Part shown: positions 1-4,587 of the stretch, piece after piece
Position numbering within the stretch: the stretch's first letter is position 1
Layout of the letters: each line of letters opens with the position of its first letter
From: Spirochaetaceae bacterium
Lineage (GTDB): Bacteria; Spirochaetota; Spirochaetia; Treponematales; Breznakiellaceae
Assembly: GCA_031273985.1 (NCBI GenBank)
Contig: JAISQV010000222.1
Span: forward strand, 1 to 5,257
DNA: 5,257 bases
Direction: 5' to 3'
Translations under genes and position numbers: made by a program
The notes under the pieces: model-generated
Database searches by the model: none
What the model was told of the DNA's origin: nothing
Seen by the model: only the letters and a program-made list of their open reading frames with translations

Positions 1-177
1 GCCGCCTGCCTCCGCTGCGGGGACTGCACCCGGATCTGCGCCTCCCGCGCCATAACCCTGCGCGGGGAGGGCCGGGAGAAGCGTATCGCCGTGGATTACC
101 GGGCCTGTATACGCTGTTACTGCTGCCACGAGATATGCCCCGCCAAGGCCATCACGATAAAGCGATCCCTCTTTTGA
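1..177 (+). CDS. C-terminal end of a 2x[4Fe-4S] ferredoxin-domain protein, probably DUF362 family (5' end outside window)
   Basis: Frame 1 is open from the first base to a TGA at 175-177, giving the last 58 residues of a longer protein. Two cysteine clusters are visible. The first is C-x2-C-x2-C-x3-C at residues 3-13 of the fragment; the second is CIRCYCCHEICP, which again has C-x2-C-x2-C-x3-C-P spacing. This is the classic bacterial-type ferredoxin fold binding two [4Fe-4S] clusters. The 'CIRCYCCHE.CP' wording is, in my knowledge, typical of the C-terminal ferredoxin segment of DUF362 proteins, whose function is poorly defined. The first cluster lacks the usual proline after its last cysteine (Ala-Ser instead). 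The gene lies on the same strand as the flagellar operon, but 351 bases with a terminator-like hairpin separate them, so it is probably a separate transcription unit. A stand-alone ferredoxin or another iron-sulfur protein cannot be excluded from the tail alone. Confidence 0.8.
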   Translation, partial: AACLRCGDCTRICASRAITLRGEGREKRIAVDYRACIRCYCCHEICPAKAITIKRSLF

Positions 178-232
178 TTCGAGGGCCGGGTCCGTACCCC
201 GCGGCTTGCAGCGAGCTTCGCTTACCAGACCC

Positions 233-270
233 GAAGGGGCTGATAGAGCCGGAAATTCTTTTTTGCCCTC
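233..270 (+). repeat. Degenerate partial copy of the intergenic repeat found at 3088-3118
   Basis: The stretch GATAGAGCCGGAAATTCTTTTTTGCCC (242-268; shown here as adjoining parts GATAGAGCC and GGAAATTCTTTTTTGCCC) aligns with GATAGAGCGGAAATCCTTTTTTGCCC at 3093-3118. The alignment needs one inserted C and one C-to-T change. The second half of the repeat (the complementary A-run and GATTGAAGCGATAGC part) is missing here, so this copy looks truncated or decayed. Confidence 0.6.
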
Positions 271-289
271 CCCTCATAAGCGGGTTACC

Positions 290-309
290 GGCTCCCCCCG
301 GCGGGAGCC
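290..309. repeat. Inverted repeat, 7-bp stem
   Basis: GGCTCCC (290-296) and GGGAGCC (303-309) are perfect reverse complements around a 6-base loop. No T-run follows. It is the first of several inverted repeats packed together up to base 420. Confidence 0.55.
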
Positions 310-327
310 TGTTCCAGCCGTAACAGG
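308..327. repeat. Inverted repeat, 6-bp stem
   Basis: CCTGTT (308-313) and AACAGG (322-327) pair around an 8-base loop. It overlaps the previous stem by two bases, so both cannot form fully at once. Confidence 0.4.
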
Positions 328-337
328 CGGGGGCGTT

Positions 338-352
338 GCGGGGTGTCCCCGC
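338..352. repeat. Inverted repeat, 6-bp GC stem with a TGT loop
   Basis: GCGGGG (338-343) and CCCCGC (347-352) are perfect complements separated by TGT. The stem is all G-C, but no T-tract follows, so it is not an obvious terminator. Confidence 0.5.
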
Positions 353-372
353 TGTGGGGGTAGCGGAGAAGC

Positions 373-392
373 GTTTGCGGCGCGCCGCAAAC
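373..392. repeat. Perfect 20-bp palindrome
   Basis: GTTTGCGGCGCGCCGCAAAC reads the same on both strands with no spacer, centred on GGCGCGCC. As RNA it would fold to an 8-bp stem with a GCGC loop. It can be extended by GAAG (368-371) pairing with CTTC (393-396) across one bulged C at 372. It may be a protein-binding operator, part of a dispersed repeat, or simply an RNA hairpin; the sequence alone does not decide. Confidence 0.7.
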
Positions 393-403
393 CTTCGGAG
401 CGT

Positions 404-430
404 AGGGGGCTCGGCCCCCTTCTTATTCTT
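404..430 (+). terminator. Candidate Rho-independent terminator, imperfect U-tract
   Basis: AGGGGGC (404-410), loop TCG, and GCCCCCT (414-420) form a perfect 7-bp GC-rich stem. The pyrimidine-rich TCTTATTCTT follows at 421-430. This is the best terminator-like structure before the flagellar promoter and would insulate the operon from the upstream ferredoxin gene. The weak points are the mixed T-tract and the distance of about 230 bases from that gene's stop codon. Confidence 0.45.
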
Positions 431-468
431 GATTTCTGAATCCCGGCTTTCCCTGTGCCGCCGGGGCC

Positions 469-496
469 TAAACGCCGCGCCTGTTTGCGCCGATAA
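469..496 (+). promoter_or_regulatory. Sigma-28 (FliA-type) promoter of the flgN-flgK operon
   Basis: TAAA at 469-472 and a perfect GCCGATAA at 489-496 match the flagellar sigma-28 consensus (TAAA, about 15 bases, GCCGATAA). The spacer here is 16 bases, one more than the enterobacterial standard. Transcription would begin near 503, leaving a leader of about 25 bases before the flgN start. Control of hook-filament junction genes by sigma-28 fits their late-class role. No sigma-70 promoter of similar quality is visible in this gap. Confidence 0.82.
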
Positions 497-528
497 TCGA
501 AAAGAAGCTTTGTACGGCAGGGGTGTCT

Positions 529-1017
529 ATGCAGGATGGGTATCGTGAGTTCCGCGTTGTGCTGGAAGGGGAGTTGGCCCTGGTGGAGCGTATCCGGGAG
601 GCTCAGGAGCAGGTGCGGGCAGCGGTGCGGCGCCGGGATTGGGCGGATTTTGAGGCCCTGCTGGACAGGATGCGGGGCCTGGGGGCGGATTTTGAGGCCC
701 TGGACCGGGAGCGGGAGGCTGTCTGTGCGCGTCTCGCCGGGGAGGGGCGCCCTGAAGGGGACTTTTATGCGCTGCTTTCCCGGCTGGAAGGGGAGGACCG
801 CGCTGTTTTGGCCGCCCTGTACCGGGAGCTTAAATTCCGGGTCCGGAAGGTGCGGCTTGGGAACGATAGTCTCGCGCATTATCTGACCGAGGCGCAGGCC
901 CTGGTGAAAGGCTGCCTCGACGCCGCTTTTCCGGAGCACCGGGGCAAGGTCTACACCCGGCAGGGGCTGGCGCGGCCCGTGGATATGCGGAGTCTGGTGC
1001 TTAACCGGCAGCTTTAG
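529..1017 (+). CDS. flgN: FlgN-type flagellar export chaperone for FlgK and FlgL
   Basis: FlgN-type chaperones bind the hook-filament junction proteins FlgK and FlgL in the cytoplasm and bring them to the flagellar type III export gate. This 162-residue protein is almost entirely helical and charged, with a predicted coiled coil over about residues 12-65. It ends in the pattern KVYTRQG (a Y-x-x-x-G tail seen in FlgN relatives) followed by RSLVLNRQL. Sequence identity to named FlgN proteins is hard to judge by eye, so the call rests on size, helical character, tail pattern and position directly before flgK. ATG at 529 is preferred because AGGGG (519-523) lies five bases upstream; the in-frame GTG at 523 would overlap that site. 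The stop codon overlaps the flgK ribosome-binding site, so the two genes are probably translationally coupled. Residues 39-44 and 53-58 are both ADFEAL, encoded by an exact 20-bp direct repeat. Confidence 0.75.
   Translation: MQDGYREFRVVLEGELALVERIREAQEQVRAAVRRRDWADFEALLDRMRGLGADFEALDREREAVCARLAGEGRPEGDFYALLSRLEGEDRAVLAALYRELKFRVRKVRLGNDSLAHYLTEAQALVKGCLDAAFPEHRGKVYTRQGLARPVDMRSLVLNRQL
641..702 (+). repeat. Exact 20-bp direct repeat inside flgN (641-660 and 683-702)
   Basis: GGGCGGATTTTGAGGCCCTG occurs twice, offset by 42 bases (14 codons), in frame. Both copies encode ADFEAL. A 14-residue offset equals two heptads, so a duplication would leave a coiled coil in register. Confidence 0.85.
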
Positions 1018-1026
1018 GAGGCGTAT
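1015..1026 (+). promoter_or_regulatory. flgK ribosome-binding site overlapping the flgN stop
   Basis: AGGAGG at 1016-1021 is a full Shine-Dalgarno sequence five bases before the flgK ATG. It shares two bases with the flgN stop TAG (1015-1017), a layout that favours translational coupling of chaperone and client. Confidence 0.8.
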
Positions 1027-2988
1027 ATGACATCGACCTTTCAGGGTATAGAAATCGGGAAACGGGGGGTCATGGCCCATCAGCAGGCCATCAACACAAC
1101 GGGTCACAATCTTTCCAACGCGTCCACGCCGGGTTATTCCCGGCAACGGGTGGAGATGGCCGCCTTCGAGCCTATCTATATGCCCGGGCTCAACCGGGCG
1201 GAGACCCCCGGCCAGTTGGGCCAGGGGACGATTATCAGCACGGTGGAGCGGATCCGGGACGGGCTTCTGGACCGGCGCATCATTGCCCAGGCGGGGGGGG
1301 AGGGTTACTGGACCACGCGGGACCGCTATGTGCGCCTCGTGGAGCAGGCATACCTGGAGGTGGGGGACAGTTCCATCCGGGGCAAGATGGACGCCTTTTG
1401 GGATTCCTGGCAGGAGTTGTCCCTGCGCCCCACGGATATGGCCCCCCGCACGGCGGTGCTTGAACGGGGGCGGACGCTGATAGACGGGATCCACGGGCGG
1501 TTTCGCGCCCTCCGGGGCCTGCAGGATATGGTTGAGGGGGATATACAGATCACGGTGGCGCGGGTGAACGAGCTTTCCCGGGAAATTGCCGGGCTTAACC
1601 GCGATATTCAGCGGATCCGCGCCCAGGGGGATAACCCCAACGATGTGCTGGACCGGCGGGACCTCCTCGTGGACCAGCTTTCGGGGATCATCGATGTTAC
1701 GGTGGACAGCCGGGACCCGGATGAATTTATGATTCACACGGCGGGTTTTGTGCTGGTCCAGGGGCAGGTAGGCAGGCAGTTTGATCTTGAGGCGGGCACG
1801 GAGAATGAGGGTTTTTCCCGCATTGTCTGGCGCGATACCGGCGACGAAGCCCAGTTCCGGGACGGGAGCCTTTCGGCCCTGCTCGATCTGCGGGATCACA
1901 CGATAAGCGGGGAGATTCAGAGTCTCGACTCCATGACGATGAATTTTATCGATTTGGTGAACGAGGTGCACCGGGAAGCCTACGGGCTCAACGGCAGCAC
2001 GGGGCTGGACTTCTTTACGGAGCATCCTTTTGTAACCAATGTGAACGGCAACTATGACCGGGACGGAGACGGGGAGTACGATTCCAGTTATATCTTCCGG
2101 GTAAACGGAACGAATGTGCTGGAGCCTAACGCCCAGGCGGGGCTGGAGGGGATTATTTCCCTGTCGGGGCCCCAGGGAAATGTGGAGATTCCCTACTACC
2201 CCACCGATACGGTGGGCGACATCATGGCCCGGATCAACAATTCCGGCGCGGAAGTTTCGGCCCGGCTTAACCGGGACGGTTTTCTCCAGCTCCGGGGCCT
2301 CACCACGGAGCAGCGCGGCGCGGGCGGTATCGGCGTTGCCGGGGGCGGCGGCACTACCGCGCTGCCCGCTTCGGGCGGGGTTCCGGGCGGCCTGGCTTCG
2401 GAGCGCCCCGACTTTGTCATACGCCACATCGAGGATTCCGGGCGTTTTCTGGAGGGCTACGCGGGGCTGCTTGCCGGGCGGGGGCCCGAAGGCGCCTACG
2501 ATTGGGGCGGCCCCGACGCGGTGGCGGCCTTTGCCTCCGATGCGGCGGGCTGGGCGACGGCGCCCACGGCGCACCCTTCCGGCTGGATAGAGGTGAACCC
2601 CGCGCTGCTGGGGGATCCCTCCTCCGTGGCCGCGGGCCTGGGGGAGAACGGGCGGCCCGCCAATCCCGGAAACGGCGAGGCGGCCATGGCCATAGCGTCC
2701 ATCAGGAATACGCGGGTCATGGTGGGGCGGGCCGGCACCTTCGATGATTATTTTTCCGACGCCGTGGGCCGGGTGGGCCTTCTGGGGGAGCAGAGCCGGG
2801 AAGCCCTGGCGACAGAGAATTTGATCATGAAGGAGCTCAGGGATATGCGGGAATCCATTTCCGGCGTGAATATGGACGAGGAGCTGGCGAATATGATCAA
2901 GTACAATCACGGTTACAATGCCGCCGCCCGGTTTATCACGACGGTTAATTCCATGCTGGATACGCTGATCAATCGTATGGGCGTGTAG
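1027..2988 (+). CDS. flgK: FlgK, flagellar hook-filament junction protein 1 (HAP1)
   Basis: FlgK is exported through the flagellar type III apparatus and forms the first junction ring between hook and filament; in spirochaetes this lies in the periplasm. The 653-residue protein starts with the rod/hook-type N-terminal helix (FQGIEIGKRGVMAHQQAINT, then GHNLSNASTPGYSRQ at 27-40). It ends with the matching C-terminal helix (NMDEELANMIKYNHGYNAAA from 615, then the final MLDTLINRMGV). Both are hallmark FlgK segments that form the coiled-coil D0/D1 core. The protein is about 100 residues longer than Salmonella FlgK (553). The extra length lies in the middle: a calcium-loop-like DRDGDGEYD at 344-352, a flagellin-IN-like module at about 355-425, and a glycine/alanine/proline-rich stretch from about 431 to 455. 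The ATG is supported by AGGAGG five bases upstream. Confidence 0.97.
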   Translation: MTSTFQGIEIGKRGVMAHQQAINTTGHNLSNASTPGYSRQRVEMAAFEPIYMPGLNRAETPGQLGQGTIISTVERIRDGLLDRRIIAQAGGEGYWTTRDRYVRLVEQAYLEVGDSSIRGKMDAFWDSWQELSLRPTDMAPRTAVLERGRTLIDGIHGRFRALRGLQDMVEGDIQITVARVNELSREIAGLNRDIQRIRAQGDNPNDVLDRRDLLVDQLSGIIDVTVDSRDPDEFMIHTAGFVLVQGQVGRQFDLEAGTENEGFSRIVWRDTGDEAQFRDGSLSALLDLRDHTISGEIQSLDSMTMNFIDLVNEVHREAYGLNGSTGLDFFTEHPFVTNVNGNYDRDGDGEYDSSYIFRVNGTNVLEPNAQAGLEGIISLSGPQGNVEIPYYPTDTVGDIMARINNSGAEVSARLNRDGFLQLRGLTTEQRGAGGIGVAGGGGTTALPASGGVPGGLASERPDFVIRHIEDSGRFLEGYAGLLAGRGPEGAYDWGGPDAVAAFASDAAGWATAPTAHPSGWIEVNPALLGDPSSVAAGLGENGRPANPGNGEAAMAIASIRNTRVMVGRAGTFDDYFSDAVGRVGLLGEQSREALATENLIMKELRDMRESISGVNMDEELANMIKYNHGYNAAARFITTVNSMLDTLINRMGV

Positions 2989-3065
2989 GGGCAGGAATTC
3001 TAAGTTTAACATGATGGCAGGACGCATTAAAAAATTGCCGGGGGATTTTGTAACCCGTCAGGTCT

Positions 3066-3082
3066 GCCCGCCGGAGGCGGGC
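3066..3082. repeat. Perfect hairpin, 7-bp stem with a GGA loop
   Basis: GCCCGCC (3066-3072), loop GGA, and GGCGGGC (3076-3082) pair perfectly. No T-run follows, so termination is unlikely. It is the first of three hairpins in the repeat element. Confidence 0.7.
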
Positions 3083-3087
3083 CCGCG

Positions 3088-3148
3088 CAAGGGATAGAGC
3101 GGAAATCCTTTTTTGCCCGGAGGGCAAAAAAGATTGAAGCGATAGCCC
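3088..3148 (+). repeat. Intergenic repeat element core with a TTTTTTGCCC/GGGCAAAAAA hairpin
   Basis: TTTTTTGCCC (3109-3118) and GGGCAAAAAA (3122-3131) pair perfectly around GGA. The stem extends by C3108-G3132 and, after one bulged C, by three more A-T pairs. The core is flanked by GATAGAGCGGAAATC on the left and GATTGAAGCGATAGCCC on the right, two arms of similar wording (GAT-GA-GCG). A decayed half copy lies at 233-270. The T-run precedes the stem and the A-run follows it, the reverse of an intrinsic terminator on either strand. I recall closely similar intergenic sequences from other bacterial genomes, including treponemes, but cannot name a family with confidence. Confidence 0.7.
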
Positions 3149-3150
3149 GG

Positions 3151-3173
3151 TCCCCGGTGCGAAGCACCGGGGA
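3151..3173. repeat. Perfect hairpin, 10-bp stem with a GAA loop
   Basis: TCCCCGGTGC (3151-3160), loop GAA, and GCACCGGGGA (3164-3173) pair without a mismatch. It follows the repeat core directly and is probably part of the same element. The sequence after it (TGCGCCCAAATGG) is not T-rich, so it does not look like a terminator. Confidence 0.75.
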
Positions 3174-3192
3174 TGCGCCCAAATGGTGAAAC

Positions 3193-3222
3193 TTGACATT
3201 CGGCGTGATTGAAGTGCATTTT
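3193..3222 (+). promoter_or_regulatory. Possible weak sigma-70 promoter before flgL
   Basis: TTGACA at 3193-3198 is a perfect -35 box. At 17-18 bases downstream there is only GCATTT or CATTTT (3216-3222), a poor -10 box. An extra internal promoter for flgL-fliW-csrA is possible, but the sequence support is one-sided. Confidence 0.25.
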
Positions 3223-3249
3223 CCAGAACTGGTGTTTTGGGGAATCTTC
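3211..3249 (+). ncRNA. Candidate structured 5' leader hairpin before flgL
   Basis: ATTTTCCAGAAC (3218-3229) pairs with GTTTTGGGGAAT (3234-3245) over 12 consecutive pairs around a TGGT loop; three of the pairs are G-U. Below a three-base bulge (3215-3217), GAAG (3211-3214) pairs with CTTC (3246-3249), adding four pairs. G-U pairs on one strand point to an RNA structure rather than a DNA palindrome. It sits about 16 bases before the flgL Shine-Dalgarno sequence, where it could affect translation or mRNA processing. The function is unknown. Confidence 0.5.
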
Positions 3250-3257
3250 CGCAGCGT

Positions 3258-3277
3258 AAGGAATGGAGGAACGGAAT
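3258..3277 (+). promoter_or_regulatory. flgL ribosome-binding site with four clustered GGA motifs
   Basis: GGAGG (3265-3269) lies eight bases before the ATG at 3278 and decides that start over the in-frame ATG at 3263, which overlaps the Shine-Dalgarno sequence itself. The stretch AAGGAATGGAGGAACGGAAT contains GGA four times, one as ATGGA (ANGGA type). TTCCG (3247-3251) can pair with CGGAA (3272-3276), placing the site in a 20-base loop. This is the kind of layout CsrA binds, and csrA is in the same operon. Confidence 0.6.
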
Positions 3278-4540
3278 ATGAGACGGGTTTCTACGGATAT
3301 GTCGAATAACGATATGCAGTATTATCTCCGCAGGCAGGAGGAGCGGCTCAACGATGCACAAAACCGTATAGCCGGGCAGAAGCGGATTCTGATTCCGCGG
3401 GATGATCCCCTGGCGGCGTCCCACGCGGTGCGCTACGATTCTTACCTGGCCTATCTTGAGCGCTACGAGAAAAACACTCTCTATGCGCGGGATCATTACA
3501 ACGAGGTGGATTCCTACCTTCAGCAGGCCAATGACATCATGCAGCGGGTCCGGGAGCTTTCCGTGGCCGGGGCTACGGGCACCTACACGGCGGAGGATCA
3601 GAAGTATATCGCCGTGGAAATGAACGAACTCCTCAAGGAACTGGTTTCCCTGTCCAACGCGACGGGCTCCGACGGGACGCGGCTCTTTGCCGGGGACCGG
3701 GCCTTTACCGAACCCTTCCGCATTGTGCAGGGGACGGTGGAGGGCGGCGGCGGCTCCCCGGAAATGACGCCCCTGGTGGTGCGGGTAGAGTACCGGGGGG
3801 CGGGTTCCTCCCGGCGGGCGGAGATAAGCGGGCAGACCTACGGGGACCTGGACATAGGGGGCGGCGAGGCTTTCTGGGCGGAGCGGATGCAGATTTTTTC
3901 CGGTGTGGACGGCTCGGACTACCGCGCCCCTGATGCGGGAGCCTTCTTCATAGACGGGATTGAGATTCCCGTAAGCGCCGGGGACACCCTCCATGCCATT
4001 GTGGCGAAGATCAACGATTCCGCCGCGCCGGTGAAAGCCTATGTGGACGCGGATTCCGGGGGCCTCAACCTGGAGGGGACCAACGCGCACCTCATCAGGA
4101 TGGAGGACAGGGCGGGCTCCGCCACCCTGCAGGACCTGGGGATCATTACGATGAACAGCGATCCTGCGGCGCCCAATTGGCACCCTGCGGCGAGGGTATC
4201 CGGCGGCTCCCTCTTTGACATGGTTATCCGGGTTCGGGACGCCCTGTTCCGGGGGGATCAGGAATTTGTGGGAAGCCAGGGGATAGCCGGGCTGGACCTG
4301 GCCATGGGAAACCTTCAGAGCCGTATGGCCCTCAACGGGAGCCGCCAGGAGCGGGTGGAAACCACCTGGCAGCGGCTTAACACGGAGATTCCCAATGTGG
4401 CGGCGGAATTGGCGCGGGAAATTTCGGTGGACATGGCGAGCGCCGCCACTGATTTAGGGATGATGGATTTTGCCCACCGGGCGGCCCTGCAAACGGCGGC
4501 CAAGATCATCCCCCCGACGCTGCTGGACTTTTTACGGTAA
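3278..4540 (+). CDS. flgL: FlgL, flagellar hook-filament junction protein 3 (HAP3)
   Basis: FlgL forms the second junction ring, on which the filament is built. The 420-residue protein begins with the flagellin-like N-terminal helix (MRRVSTDMSNNDMQYYLRRQ, then RLNDAQNRIAGQKRI and a D-D-P-L-A-A segment). It ends with the partner helix (MGNLQSRMALNGSRQERVET, then ISVDMASAATDLGMMDFAHR). These are recognisable FlgL/flagellin D0-D1 segments. It is about 100 residues longer than Salmonella FlgL (317). The addition includes residues 222-291, which look like a flagellin-IN module: a F-F-I-D-G-I-E-I-P strand, then GDTLHAIVAKIND, then a V-K-A-Y-V-D strand. The start at 3278 is chosen for its well-placed GGAGG; an ATG five codons upstream would add MEERN. 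A 47-base gap leads to fliW. The preceding long gap may give flgL its own control. Confidence 0.95.
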   Translation: MRRVSTDMSNNDMQYYLRRQEERLNDAQNRIAGQKRILIPRDDPLAASHAVRYDSYLAYLERYEKNTLYARDHYNEVDSYLQQANDIMQRVRELSVAGATGTYTAEDQKYIAVEMNELLKELVSLSNATGSDGTRLFAGDRAFTEPFRIVQGTVEGGGGSPEMTPLVVRVEYRGAGSSRRAEISGQTYGDLDIGGGEAFWAERMQIFSGVDGSDYRAPDAGAFFIDGIEIPVSAGDTLHAIVAKINDSAAPVKAYVDADSGGLNLEGTNAHLIRMEDRAGSATLQDLGIITMNSDPAAPNWHPAARVSGGSLFDMVIRVRDALFRGDQEFVGSQGIAGLDLAMGNLQSRMALNGSRQERVETTWQRLNTEIPNVAAELAREISVDMASAATDLGMMDFAHRAALQTAAKIIPPTLLDFLR

Positions 4541-4566
4541 GCCGGCGGGGGCTGCCGTATAGCACG

Positions 4567-4587
4567 ACGCATGGAGGAGCGTGACCC
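4567..4587 (+). promoter_or_regulatory. fliW ribosome-binding site in the loop of a small hairpin
   Basis: ACGC (4567-4570) and GCGT (4579-4582) can pair, leaving the 8-base loop ATGGAGGA, which contains the Shine-Dalgarno sequence GGAGG (4573-4577). The TTG start follows ten bases after GGAGG. ANGGA in a hairpin loop is the classic form of a CsrA site. The four-base stem is short, so the structure is only suggestive. Confidence 0.4.

Larger units (their letters stand above)
178..528. other. Non-coding region upstream of the flagellar operon, rich in inverted repeats
   Basis: I see no credible gene in these 351 bases. Short open frames here have no ribosome-binding site and no recognisable protein pattern. 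The region holds a degenerate copy of a repeat also present between flgK and flgL (233-270), a series of perfect inverted repeats between 290 and 420, and a sigma-28 promoter at 469-496. The first 50 bases after the ferredoxin gene show only a weak 5-bp hairpin (210-222). Confidence 0.75.
2989..3277. other. Long structured gap between flgK and flgL
   Basis: These 289 bases contain no credible gene. From 5' to 3' they hold an AT-rich start, a module at 3037-3057 whose complement resembles 281-302, three perfect hairpins (3066-3082, 3108-3132, 3151-3173) belonging to a repeat element, a TTGACA box (3193-3198), an RNA-like imperfect hairpin (3211-3249) and the flgL ribosome-binding site. The other gaps in this operon are under 50 bases, so this one has probably been enlarged by an inserted repeat or carries regulation. 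Confidence 0.75.

Noticed and set aside
135..439. Small + strand open frames in the pre-operon gap (from 135 and 206)
   Set aside because: One starts inside the ferredoxin gene in another frame, neither has a ribosome-binding site, and both run through hairpins and repeats with biased composition.
274..3027. Very long open frame (917 codons) on the - strand across flgN and flgK
   Set aside because: It is antisense to two well-identified genes, and its translation is low-complexity (Pro, Gly, Arg, His rich) with no recognisable domain. Long antisense frames are expected in GC-rich coding DNA.
3003..3030. Second sigma-28 promoter starting at TAAGTTT after flgK
   Set aside because: The TAAGTTT resembles a -35 element, but at the right distance there is only GACGCATT, which matches GCCGATAA poorly.
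3108..3132. Intrinsic terminator at the TTTTTTGCCC/GGGCAAAAAA hairpin
   Set aside because: The T-run is on the 5' side and the A-run on the 3' side on both strands, the opposite of a terminator. A stop here would also cut flgL, fliW and csrA off from the sigma-28 promoter.
3088..3173. CRISPR-like array
   Set aside because: The hairpins differ in sequence and there are no regularly spaced identical repeats with unique spacers.
3263..3277. Earlier flgL start at ATG 3263
   Set aside because: It overlaps the GGAGG ribosome-binding site and has no well-spaced site of its own; ATG 3278 has ideal spacing and gives the expected FlgL N-terminus.
2969..4183. 404-codon open frame on the - strand across the gap and flgL
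   Set aside because: It is a shadow of flgL codon usage, has no domain pattern, and spans a structured intergenic region.
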